Of a stretch of DNA of 64,000 bases, positions 34,602 through 43,129 are shown piece after piece. Position numbers and translations under genes: made by a program. The stretch's first letter is position 1. The number at the start of each line of letters is the position of its first letter. The notes beneath the pieces were generated by a model that had not been told where the DNA came from, searched no databases, and was given only the letters and a program-made list of their open reading frames with translations. Source of the DNA: Candidatus Bathyarchaeota archaeon (GTDB taxonomy: Archaea; Thermoproteota; Bathyarchaeia; 40CM-2-53-6); NCBI GenBank assembly GCA_005888745.1, contig VBBS01000034.1:1-64000 (forward strand). The letters run 5' to 3'.

Positions 34602-36176
34602 AGAGGACAAGCCACGCGATACTCTAGAATCAGCAAATGCACGCTTCTGCTGGCGCTCGTTGTCTCTGTCCCTCTTCTATCGATCAACATCGTTCCTATA
34701 GTTCATGCTGATCCTCCCTTTTCTCTGAACTCCGTTCCGGCCGCGACGTCAGAGGGAAACACTGTCAGCCTTGTCCTATCTGCAAACGGTGCCGCTCCCA
34801 ACCTCCAATACAGGTTCAGGTTCTCCGTAACCGACCCCTCAGGGAAGACTGCTCAAACGCTGGCGAACTATACGACCGCATCCGGCCAGTACACGTTTAC
34901 CCTGATAGTCGTCTACCCAAGTCCTTCATTCCAGGGATCGAACACGCTAGTAGGCCAATACACCGCCAAAGTCGATGAACTATGGCCTACCGCAGCACCA
35001 GGTATAGCTGGGACTTCGTTCATACTCAGCATCACGGATGGTTCATCATATCAGAGAACGCAGACTGTGTTCATACAGGCAAGCGGATACAGCGCTTCAG
35101 AGAGCGTTACAGCAAACATCAGGACCCAGACAACCTCAACCCTCGTCTTCTCCCAAACCGTACTAGCGACCGGCACGGGAATCGTGGCGACAAGTTGGAA
35201 GACACCGAGGAACGCCACAATAGACACTTACATCGTTACCTTGACCGGGACCAGCACCGTCAAGAATCCAGTTGATTCGCAGTCTTTCTCTCTCGGACGT
35301 GCGATTATGATCATCGGCTCGATCACGTCCATCAAATCAGTCTATCAGAGGACTGAGATCATGGACTTCTTCTTTCAGCCTGCTTATCCAGACGGGTCCA
35401 TTCCCTCGACGGGAGTCGCTCTTCTGAGCCTATCGGGAAACGGTGGTAATAGCGTCACTCTGACGGCTACATACGATAGTATGTCTCAGACTTTCGATGC
35501 GTCTTACCAGACTTCGTTGGATAATCAGACTGGGACTTGGACTGCAAGCTTAGGGGGACATGCCTATAGCGACGCGTACGGGAACAATGGTCCCGGAACA
35601 AAAGTCAGCACTAGCTCGCAGCTTACAAGTCTCCCTCTAACAGTTAGCGTAACTACCAACTCGACCATAGCTGTTGGTCAACAGCTCAAGTTCAACGCGA
35701 CAGTTACGTACCCTGATGGAACAGTTTTCCAGCCGGGTACTGTGAAAGCCTACCTTCTGTACAGTGGAACGCCGGTGGTTAACGACACGGTCCCGGTTGT
35801 TTTCGACACAACCTTCGGACTGTGGATCGGAACTTACACAGTGCGGCCCTCGGACACCGGTGGACTGTGGTCCCTAGTCGTCAAGGCATCAGACTCCCCG
35901 ACACCTCCCAACACTGGCTCTGCGACGCGAGCTATCACTGTTCAGAATGCGTCTGGCGGGAATGCGTCTTTCCCTCTCTACTATTTCGGTATAATAGCCG
36001 CCCTACTAGCCTCGCTACTAGTCGCGGTATTCTTCGCGTTCAGACGACGCAAGGTAACACATGCCAGGTTAAAAATTGACCTGGACGCGGTCCGGTCGGA
36101 AGCTGGACGAATAGAAAATACCGATTTCTTCAAATCAGTTAAGGGTCAGGTGAACAAGGAAAAGGACGACAAGTGA
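34602..36176 (+). CDS. secreted/membrane-anchored protein with Ig-like beta domains
   Basis: The frame is open from the TAG at 34599 and encodes a signal peptide (RISKCTLLLALVVSVPLL... ending VHA-DPP), several Thr/Ser-rich beta domains (GNTVSLVLSANG, QRTQTVFIQASGYSA, TVSVTTNSTIAVGQQL), a single C-terminal helix YYFGIIAALLASLLVAVFF and a basic tail. So it is displayed outside the cell and anchored at its C-terminus. No ATG, GTG or TTG lies in frame before the signal peptide; the first standard start (GTG 35067) would discard it. CTG 34647 would remove the basic n-region. The start is unresolved, so the coordinate given is the edge of the open frame. Confidence 0.75.
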   Translation, partial: RGQATRYSRISKCTLLLALVVSVPLLSINIVPIVHADPPFSLNSVPAATSEGNTVSLVLSANGAAPNLQYRFRFSVTDPSGKTAQTLANYTTASGQYTFTLIVVYPSPSFQGSNTLVGQYTAKVDELWPTAAPGIAGTSFILSITDGSSYQRTQTVFIQASGYSASESVTANIRTQTTSTLVFSQTVLATGTGIVATSWKTPRNATIDTYIVTLTGTSTVKNPVDSQSFSLGRAIMIIGSITSIKSVYQRTEIMDFFFQPAYPDGSIPSTGVALLSLSGNGGNSVTLTATYDSMSQTFDASYQTSLDNQTGTWTASLGGHAYSDAYGNNGPGTKVSTSSQLTSLPLTVSVTTNSTIAVGQQLKFNATVTYPDGTVFQPGTVKAYLLYSGTPVVNDTVPVVFDTTFGLWIGTYTVRPSDTGGLWSLVVKASDSPTPPNTGSATRAITVQNASGGNASFPLYYFGIIAALLASLLVAVFFAFRRRKVTHARLKIDLDAVRSEAGRIENTDFFKSVKGQVNKEKDDK

Positions 36177-36486
36177 GACTGCCAAGCATCTCACTCGCTT
36201 CCAGACATGATTCGCCCATTTCAAGCCCCCCGATCTCGAATCTGAGACCCCTCCCCCACAGGACCCGTAAATCGTTCGGAAATCGTTGAAGACATCCGTC
36301 CTTCGCCTTGCCATCTAGGCCATGAGTACCCCTGAATCGCCTATCTCGCCCAGAATCGATGCTAGACAGCAAATCTCCTCGTCAAAAGGGAGGGGATAAG
36401 AGCAGAGCAACTCGCGACGCAAGAGCGGCGTCTCCAAACGGGCAAGACCTCTTTCGCATTGTATGCGATAAGGTCTGAGCCGAGAC
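36177..36486. other. intergenic stretch without recognised feature
   Basis: About 310 bases between convergent genes. I see no gene, RNA or repeat in it. Confidence 0.4.
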
Positions 36487-37728
36487 TCAGGGAATTATTC
36501 CGCCGATCTTCGCCAAGGTCACTAGTCCAGGCTTCTTCTCGAAGATTCCGGCAGTAATCTCCAACGCCTTCTTCTGCAGCTTCTTGTCCTTGTTCAGCTT
36601 CCGAAGCGCTCTCCTGTTCAATCGTTTTATCAGCCAGTTATCGCTCAACGCATAAGTCACCGTGTAGTTCGCGTGCTTTCCGATCACTTCCGCACGCATC
36701 TTGCGCTCCTTCTCGTACTCTAGCAACGAAGCCTGCGAGAAGTCCCCCGCCACCTTACACTTGTCAATCGTCTCCGCCAAGGCCACGGCATCCTCCAAAG
36801 CAAGGTTCACTCCCTGTCCCGCATGCGGATGAATAGTATGCGCTGAATCGCCGAGCAACGCAACCCCGTTCCCAACCCACCTGTTCACATGTATGAAGGA
36901 CGGTGTGAAGTAGGCCATCCTGGTCCACGCCTCCACGCCGGTAAACGCGTCCGCCATCTCCGGCGCCGCCTGGACAACCTCAGCTCTGAAAGAGGCCAAG
37001 CCCTCCTTCTTCACCATGTCAAAGCTGCGAGGTCCGACACAGTAGAAGAAGTACGTGGCCTCGGGACCAGAAGGCATGATTCCCAACATCTTCCCCGGAT
37101 GCTGGTATTGACGAGCCCTGCCTTCCGAGCCCGAGATCGGGCCGGCGAGTCCGACGAGAAACGAGTCAGGATACTTTTTCGTCTTCACCTCCACGCCAAT
37201 ACTAGTGCGAATTCGTGATTGCGGTCCATCAGCCCCCACAATGACCGAAGCTTGAATCTGGTCGGTCACACCATCCGTTTCAAAGACCACTCCATCTACT
37301 TTGCCGTCGGTCATTGTTAGGTCATGGAAGGATGACCCCCAGAGAACCTTCGCCCCCGCCTTTTCGGCCAGATAGACCAGCAACCGTTCTATCTCGGTCG
37401 CGTTGGCCGTCAAGAGATAGTTCTGAGGATGCTCCAACAAGCCATAATCCGCTTCTAACAAAATTTCTCCCTGCCAGCTCTTTACCTCCAAGATCTGAGA
37501 AGCAGAACCAACCTCTTTCGCTCTGTCGAGCGCTCCAAGCTTTTCTAGAACAGCCAAGCCATTAGGCTGAAACGTCAACCCCCGCGGAATCCCTTCCGGA
37601 CTCTTCTGCCGCTCAAGAAGGATTGTTGAGATTCCCTTGTTCTGCAATTCCACTGCAAGTGCCAGAGCAGCGATTCCTGCTCCTACTACCGCGACATCGG
37701 CCTTCCCGGGCAATTCTTTCCCTCCCAT
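36487..37728 (-). CDS. FAD-dependent monooxygenase (UbiH/PHBH-like)
   Basis: A 413-residue flavoprotein hydroxylase. GAGIAALALAVEL is the FAD Rossmann motif, VGADGPQSRIR the DG motif, and LLGDSAHTIHPHAGQGVNLALEDAV the GD motif that binds the FAD ribityl chain. The C-terminus is basic and may touch the membrane. Such enzymes hydroxylate aromatic or quinone-like rings using NAD(P)H and O2, which fits an aerobic or microaerobic host. Substrate unknown. ATG start. Confidence 0.92.
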   Translation of the reverse strand: MGGKELPGKADVAVVGAGIAALALAVELQNKGISTILLERQKSPEGIPRGLTFQPNGLAVLEKLGALDRAKEVGSASQILEVKSWQGEILLEADYGLLEHPQNYLLTANATEIERLLVYLAEKAGAKVLWGSSFHDLTMTDGKVDGVVFETDGVTDQIQASVIVGADGPQSRIRTSIGVEVKTKKYPDSFLVGLAGPISGSEGRARQYQHPGKMLGIMPSGPEATYFFYCVGPRSFDMVKKEGLASFRAEVVQAAPEMADAFTGVEAWTRMAYFTPSFIHVNRWVGNGVALLGDSAHTIHPHAGQGVNLALEDAVALAETIDKCKVAGDFSQASLLEYEKERKMRAEVIGKHANYTVTYALSDNWLIKRLNRRALRKLNKDKKLQKKALEITAGIFEKKPGLVTLAKIGGIIP

Positions 37729-38119
37729 TTCGACCGGTCCCTAGGTGATTATTAGCCTCTAGGGAACGCTGGGATTTTATGGTATGGGTTGGAAGAGTTC
37801 ATTCGGGATGCAGGAAAGGGTCATCGAGCAAGATCTTTGCGCGGCCTTGTCATGGACGACGACGTTATGGAACCTCATCGAGCTGCAGTTAGCTGCGTAA
37901 CTTCGCTACCGCACTTACTAAACGTCCATGGGCCTACGAACGGTGGCCTGGGGCTGGCTACGTTCTATGGGATTGACAGCACGTCCAGACTATCCTACGA
38001 GGCACTCTATTGGAAGCGACTCAGCCCTCAAGAAAACAATCTTCGGTGCCAAACTCACACTCATAGCGAAACGGTCTCCATGGAGGTCTTTCTACGTAAA
38101 AGAGAAGGAGCGGTTACCG
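37729..38119. other. intergenic stretch, possibly decayed coding sequence
   Basis: Two overlapping frames are open but neither shows a family motif. Together with the next entry it may be the rest of an eroded gene. Confidence 0.3.
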
Positions 38120-38291
38120 ATGAAGGTCTTAGTTGGGCAGAGCTGGGCGAGGTTCATTGAGGATAACCTCAGACGAAAGGGCGTTCAACAGGGTGACGAC
38201 GAGGATCGTTCTGGAAATTGGCGAACTAGCAAGGAAATGGGCGAAAGAACGAATCTGGGAACCGCCTTTTCGCAAAGTCGAACCTGAATAG
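38120..38291 (+). pseudogene. possible frameshifted small gene
   Basis: AAGGAG at 38105-38110 is 9 nt upstream of ATG 38120, and the frame starts MKVLVGQSWARFIEDNLRRKG. After that it becomes unlike protein, while a second frame continues with TRIVLEIGELARKWAKERIW and stops at 38289. The two parts read like one small helical protein broken by a frameshift. No family recognised. Confidence 0.3.
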
Positions 38292-38366
38292 CTTGCCCGC
38301 TAAGTCGGCATTCACCCCCACCAGCCTTAAAATCATGCTGGAAACCATTGTTCGAGCAGAGTTTTC

Positions 38367-39005
38367 TTGAGTAGAATTCATGGCCAGGGTTCCACCGAGA
38401 AGTTAAGGCTCTATGATCCAGGCATGTCGGTCGCGCCTCACGTCTACAACAGCGACCGACGATATGCTATCCTTGTCGTTGACATGCTCTACGACTTTGT
38501 TTATGGAAAGATCAAGACCGATCGTGCGTTGCCGATAATCCCGAAGTCTGGAGAGCTAGCGGATGCGGCACGCAGCGCGGACATCCCTGTCTTCTATCCT
38601 AACGATTCACATACCCGTCGAGATTTCGAGATCCAGCGCTGGGGAGAACATGCCATGAGAGGCACAAAGGGCGCAAAAGTGATCAGCGCGCTTAGACCAA
38701 GAAAGAAGGATGTTGAGATCCCGAAGACCACGTACAGCAGCTTTCACGACACGAGATTGGAAAAGAACCTGAAGAAGGCCTACGACGGCAAGGGCGCAAA
38801 CACCTTGATACTCGCAGGGCTCCACGCGGACTGTTGCGTAAGACATACTTGCGCAGACGCCTTCTTCAAGGGATACGAGACAATCGTTGCGGAGGACGCC
38901 GTCAATTCCTTTACAGAACTGCAATACAGGACCGGATTACAGTACATCAAATTCTGGTATCTGACGGACGTGCTGCCGACAAAGAAAGTTACGAAATTAT
39001 TCTAG
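38367..39005 (+). CDS. nicotinamidase/isochorismatase-like hydrolase
   Basis: A 212-residue cysteine hydrolase. Asp in LVVDMLYDFVYG, the cis-peptide/oxyanion region WGEHAMRGTKGAKV, Lys in EIPKTTYSSF and Cys in LHADCCVRHTCADAFFKGY make up the active site. The layout fits nicotinamidases, which convert nicotinamide to nicotinate. It starts with TTG 38367 (ATG 38424 possible) and overlaps the nucleoside hydrolase frame downstream; the pair suggests turnover of NAD-derived nucleosides and nicotinamide. Confidence 0.87.
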   Translation: MSRIHGQGSTEKLRLYDPGMSVAPHVYNSDRRYAILVVDMLYDFVYGKIKTDRALPIIPKSGELADAARSADIPVFYPNDSHTRRDFEIQRWGEHAMRGTKGAKVISALRPRKKDVEIPKTTYSSFHDTRLEKNLKKAYDGKGANTLILAGLHADCCVRHTCADAFFKGYETIVAEDAVNSFTELQYRTGLQYIKFWYLTDVLPTKKVTKLF

Positions 39006-39973
39006 GAAGGGGCTCGGGCTCGAAGAAGCCCACCCGTGTCATCATCGATCAAGATGGAGGAATAGATGATGCTCTCGCCCTCATCCTCGCACTAAGATCC
39101 CCGGAGCTTGAAGTCACAGCAATAACAGCAGTCTCCGGCAACGTAACAGTAGAACAGGCGACACTGAATGGATTGCGAGTCGTTGATCTTCTCAATAGAG
39201 GAGACGTGCCGGTTGCTAGAGGACTGGGAAACCCGCTTGTACGAGACGCAGTTCGAGCTACTAGTTTCCACGGAAAAAATGGGCTAGGCGATTCCAGTCT
39301 TCCACGTTCAAGGATTCCTCCTGCGGAGAAGAATGCTATAGACACGATCTCCGACGAGCTAGCTATCTCAAAGCGTCGCGACCTAACCATAATCTGCACA
39401 GGCCCTCTAACTAACATCGCCGCTCTCCTAACAGGTTTCCCCGAGTCCGCCAAAATCATCAAGGAACTTGTGATTATGGGCGGGGCCTACGAAGTAACAG
39501 AATATGGCATTGGCAACGTGACTCCCGTGGCCGAGTTTAACATCTACGCGGACCCGGAAGCCGCAAAGATCGTGTTCGAATCTCGAGTCCCGTTAACGGC
39601 GATCGGCCTCGATGTGACAACGATTCCCAAGAACCAGTTGACACTAACAGATTATGCCGATATCAGGAAGAGAAAGGCCCGAGTTACCACCTTCGCCGCG
39701 ACCATCCTAAACAAGAACATACATAAACATCGAATCTTCGCGTTGCACGATCCAATGACCGTCGCCACCAAGATCAAGCCCTCACTCTTCGAATATGCCA
39801 GCTACAAAGTCCAGGTCGAGACAAGAGGCGAGATCACTGCAGGCATGACCGTTGCAGACAGGCGTGAATCGCCACCGGAAGGCAAGACACCAGACAAAAG
39901 AATGAAGATTTGCAAGAGTGTAGATTCTAGAGGTTTCAAACGGCTCTTTCTAGATCGCTTGACCGGGGCCTGA
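38954..39973 (+). CDS. inosine/uridine-preferring nucleoside hydrolase family protein
   Basis: The calcium-binding N-terminal motif reads VIIDQDGGIDDALAL (DxDxGxDD), followed by AVSGNVTVEQ, ICTGPLTNIAALL and AEFNIYADPEAA, the standard nucleoside-hydrolase set. It cleaves ribonucleosides to base and ribose. The frame has no ATG, GTG or TTG between about 38850 and the catalytic motif; CTG 38954 is the nearest possible start, and it overlaps the previous gene by 52 nt in the -1 frame. A -1 frameshift fusion to the nicotinamidase is the other option. Confidence 0.85.
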   Translation: MVSDGRAADKESYEIILGRGSGSKKPTRVIIDQDGGIDDALALILALRSPELEVTAITAVSGNVTVEQATLNGLRVVDLLNRGDVPVARGLGNPLVRDAVRATSFHGKNGLGDSSLPRSRIPPAEKNAIDTISDELAISKRRDLTIICTGPLTNIAALLTGFPESAKIIKELVIMGGAYEVTEYGIGNVTPVAEFNIYADPEAAKIVFESRVPLTAIGLDVTTIPKNQLTLTDYADIRKRKARVTTFAATILNKNIHKHRIFALHDPMTVATKIKPSLFEYASYKVQVETRGEITAGMTVADRRESPPEGKTPDKRMKICKSVDSRGFKRLFLDRLTGA

Positions 39974-40053
39974 GCGGTCGATACGTCAAAACGACCGTTT
40001 CTGAGCCTCGTGTGAGAACTTTTAAACTCAATATTTGGCAATATACAGCTACT

Positions 40054-40404
40054 ATGGGAAAGGAAATCGGCCACATAGAACTGACATCCAAGGACCTCAT
40101 GGCGACAAAGAAGTTCTACTCCAAACTCTTCGGCTGGAAATTCGAGATGTTCGGTGACGGCTACGCAATGTTCAAGACCTCGCAGAAAGGCGTCGGCGGC
40201 GGCTTCCAACTAGGCAAGAAAGTCAAACCCGGCTCAACAACATTCTACGTCAACGTCGACACAATACCAGCAACCCAGCAGAAGGCAAAAAGCCTCGGCG
40301 GACGAATCCTGAAGAGGCGCAAGTCTATCGGCGGTGGAATGGGCTACTGGGGAACCATCGGCGACCCGCACGGCAACGTCATTGGCCTCTGGAGCAAAAA
40401 GTAA
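40054..40404 (+). CDS. VOC (glyoxalase/bleomycin-resistance fold) protein
   Basis: A 116-residue single-module VOC protein: IGHIELTSKDLMATKKFYSKLFGW at the front, GTIGDPHGNVIGLW at the end, with potential metal ligands His and Glu. ATG 40054 is preceded by TTTAAAC near 40020, spaced as a TATA box for a leaderless transcript. Substrate unknown. Confidence 0.87.
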   Translation: MGKEIGHIELTSKDLMATKKFYSKLFGWKFEMFGDGYAMFKTSQKGVGGGFQLGKKVKPGSTTFYVNVDTIPATQQKAKSLGGRILKRRKSIGGGMGYWGTIGDPHGNVIGLWSKK

Positions 40405-40682
40405 CCATTCAACGCGCGCCAGCGTTCCTCGTCACGCGCTAGCCTAGCGCAGAGTATCAAACTCCCCTTTTTCGCCTCATACCGACCCTCTTCAAAGGGT
40501 CCGACACTGGAATCGTCAAACCTCACGAAAGTCTATCGAAAACCCAATTGTCGATCACTTTCATTCACCTATCGGTAAATAGATTACTGTACAGGGCTCT
40601 GTTAACTTGTCGTCGGATGCCTCTCTGACTTATGCCTAGGACTTTGGCTCTTGTGGTTTGTTGTGTTGGCTTTCAAGTCTGT
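40405..40682. other. intergenic stretch with a T-tract
   Basis: A CCCCTTTTT tract near 40466-40474 may end transcription of the VOC gene. Otherwise nothing is recognised before the broken metallo-hydrolase. Confidence 0.3.
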
Positions 40683-41339
40683 CTGGCAGTACTGGAACCC
40701 GTGTCCCACCTCGTCTAGAGTCACTGGCATCCAGATCATACAATGGGTCGTCGAGTTCTAGAACAGCTCGATCTGAACCTCCGAGAGAGGACGAAAACGA
40801 TCACCGACGTCTGGCTACCGTCTTGGATCCGCGAGGACTTTCGAAAAATGCTGGGTCTAGAGGATCACTTCCAGTTCTTTGAGAAGATGGGGATCGTGCG
40901 GATTCACGAGTTCGGTGAGGATGAAGCGATCAAGCTTGGCAACACAACAGTGAAGGCGTTCCGTATGACTCAGCCCGGTCTCGCATCCTACCTATTTCAC
41001 TGGAACGGGAAACGGGTCGTGCTTGCCCTTGATGAGATCAAGGAGTGGAATCCTGGGAGTGAATTGTTGGAGCCGGATGTGCTGGTCCTAGAGACAGGCT
41101 GGTTCGAAAAAGATAAGCAAGGCAAGCAGATTATCCCAGTGGGTCACTGGATTCGCAAGTCAGAGGCCTCTTTCGATGAGACTCTCGAACTTGTTCAGAA
41201 GGTGAATCCGCGGCTGGCGATTGCAACGCATATCGAAGAGTTGAACGGTCGCTCATACGCAGACTATCTTGAACTTGAGAAGAGATTCAGGAAATACAGA
41301 CTCCGCTTTGCGTATGATGGGTTTCGAGTCTCACTCTGA
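40683..41339 (+). pseudogene. broken metallo-beta-lactamase-fold hydrolase (nonsense mutation, N-terminus missing)
   Basis: The frame reads LAVLEPVSHLV, TAG (40716), then SHWHPDHTMGRRVLEQL. HWHPDH is the HxHxDH zinc motif, so the amber codon splits the hydrolase just before its active site, in a place where homologs usually have Leu-Ser/Thr. From ATG 40743 an intact 198-residue frame follows with the rest of the fold (LALDEIKEWNPGS, AIATHIEELNG), but without the zinc motif. The first 60 or so residues of the family are not found upstream. A fitting N-terminal piece exists at 52.6-52.8 kb. Confidence 0.65.
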
Positions 41340-41439
41340 GGTTAGTCGAGAGGTCGGAATCTTGACTCTCCGGGCTTGAGCGAAAAAGCGGGTTTAGCGC
41401 TGGGAATGTTAACATAACGCCTGCTAGTTTTGGGATGGC

Positions 41440-42417
41440 ATGTCTGGACAGAGGACTCTCTCCCTTGCGACGAGGGAGTTCGATCCCGCCGACTATGCTA
41501 GCCTGGTCGAGATCTACAATGCAAACTATCCAGGCTATGCTCGCAGCGCTGGCGAGTGGCGTTCTAGAGATGAGAGTTTGGACAGGTCGAAGTACTATCT
41601 TCAAAGATACTCCTTTCTCGAGAATGATACGATTGTCGGATTCGGGGTCGTGTCGCATATTACTGACATGTTTCATCCGCGCAAATTCTGGATCGAGATT
41701 CTTGTCGATCCAGTGTCGCAGGGTAGAGGGGTCGGGGGAGCGATATACGAGAGACTGGATGATGAACTGAAGAAGCTGAACGCTATTACAGGGTGGGCTG
41801 GAGGCAGAGAAGATCTGCCGAGACTCACCGGTTTCTATCAGCGGCGAGGTTTCATGGAAAAGCAGATTGCGTGGGAGTCACGTCTTGAGGTGTCCAGGGT
41901 GGACTTTGAGCAATTCCGAGAGTATCCTGAGAAAATGCAGAGGCAGGGAATTACACTCACAAATCTCGCCAATGAACGCAGAGATGGCCAAGAATCGCTG
42001 AAAAAGCTACACGAGCTTGTTCAGATCATCTCTGCTGACATGCCCAGCGTCGCGTCTTTCACGCCGACCTCGTATGAGCAGTGGGACGCGTTCGAGCTCA
42101 AGAATCCGAACCTCCTGCCTGAGGGTTACATGATAGCGAAGGATGGTTCCAAGTATGTTGGACTCAGCACCGTCTGGAGGATCGATAGGGAGCCTAGAGG
42201 CCTCGTGCAGGGAAATACGGGTGTTAGACGTGAGTATCGTGGAAGGGGAATAGCCGTCGCATTGAAGCTCGGGGTCATCGATTTCGCGAGACGGAACGGG
42301 TACGATAAGGTGAAGACGTGGAACGCATCCGATAACGCGCCTATGCTAGCGGTCAACACAAAGCTCGGCTTCAAGCGAGAAGTCGGCTGGATAACGCTGG
42401 AAAAGAACCTCGCTTAA
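41440..42417 (+). CDS. tandem GNAT acetyltransferase
   Basis: A 325-residue protein with two GNAT domains: the first with VDPVSQGRGVGGAIYERL (about residue 90), the second with VRREYRGRGIAVALKLGVIDFARRNGY (about 265). Double-GNAT proteins include mycothiol-synthase-like and uncharacterised enzymes; the substrate is unknown. Starts at ATG 41440. Confidence 0.9.
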   Translation: MSGQRTLSLATREFDPADYASLVEIYNANYPGYARSAGEWRSRDESLDRSKYYLQRYSFLENDTIVGFGVVSHITDMFHPRKFWIEILVDPVSQGRGVGGAIYERLDDELKKLNAITGWAGGREDLPRLTGFYQRRGFMEKQIAWESRLEVSRVDFEQFREYPEKMQRQGITLTNLANERRDGQESLKKLHELVQIISADMPSVASFTPTSYEQWDAFELKNPNLLPEGYMIAKDGSKYVGLSTVWRIDREPRGLVQGNTGVRREYRGRGIAVALKLGVIDFARRNGYDKVKTWNASDNAPMLAVNTKLGFKREVGWITLEKNLA

Positions 42418-42442
42418 CGTAAGGAAGACGTTTCCGGATCCG

Positions 42443-42448
42443 TTTTTT
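42443..42448 (+). terminator. T-run terminator after the tandem GNAT gene
   Basis: GTTTTTTACC about 25 nt after the stop codon; a T-run of six is sufficient for many archaeal terminators. Confidence 0.4.
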
Positions 42449-42528
42449 ACCTCTTTGCGTCGTCGACGGAGTAGGTACTCCGAGAAACAAGTCACTTCGA
42501 GGCTGAGGCTCCGGTAACGACCAGCAAA

Positions 42529-42843
42529 TTGGCTAACTATGTCAGCCTTGTATGGAATACTAGGGCGGGGAATGCGGGGATCTTGGCGACCTGGGAAGAG
42601 CCTAGAGAGCTGGACACTGACAATGAGGCTGTGATCAGCCTCTACGATGGTATCAAGAAGATACTGGAAAAGCAACCGAAGCCTAAGGCCAAGCCAGGCT
42701 CTGGCATCCCAAGAGAAGCAAGACACATCTTACGTTGCGGTCGAATCCTAAAGGTCGACATAGAACGCAAACTCGTCATCATCACGGTAATGAAAACGGA
42801 CGGCGAACTGCACCAGCTTCGAATAGAAGCAAACCAAGACTGA
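42529..42843 (+). CDS. small hypothetical protein
   Basis: A 104-residue protein from TTG 42529. It has an N-terminal beta part (NYVSLVWNTRAG), a basic Pro/Lys linker (EKQPKPKAKPGSG) and a C-terminal beta hairpin (RILKVDIERKLVIITVMKTDG). Codon use looks normal and a clear tail after it is non-coding. I do not recognise it. Confidence 0.45.
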   Translation: MANYVSLVWNTRAGNAGILATWEEPRELDTDNEAVISLYDGIKKILEKQPKPKAKPGSGIPREARHILRCGRILKVDIERKLVIITVMKTDGELHQLRIEANQD

Positions 42844-43129
42844 CCGAAGACTGCATCGGATAGAATATTCGGTGTACTCACTTCTCCCACTCTTGCGGCG
42901 CGAGACGCGATCGCTAAGACCCCCATTTTTCCAAAAACAATTTCCCGTCTGGCATGGATAGTCGGCGAGTCTTGTGATTCAGGGTACGATACGGGCTTAA
43001 GTGATGGCAAGAAGACTGGGAGTCAACGTCATTCCCGAACGATTTGTGGGCAAGATTGGACCTCGGTCCCAAATTCGAGAACAGGGTTGATTGGGCGATT
43101 CCTAGACATATGATTCTTTACAGGTAACG
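42844..43129. other. intergenic stretch with weak coding traces
   Basis: Short frames on both strands (for example MARRLGVNVIPERFVGKIG from 43004) look protein-like but lack length or motifs. Possibly relic sequence. Confidence 0.3.

Noticed and set aside
40716-40718. Pyrrolysine readthrough at the amber codon
   Set aside because: No pyl genes in view and Leu or Ser/Thr is usual at this place; a nonsense mutation is simpler.
42642-43010. 122-residue minus-strand frame
   Set aside because: Half of it is antisense to the 42.5-kb gene and no motif was seen.
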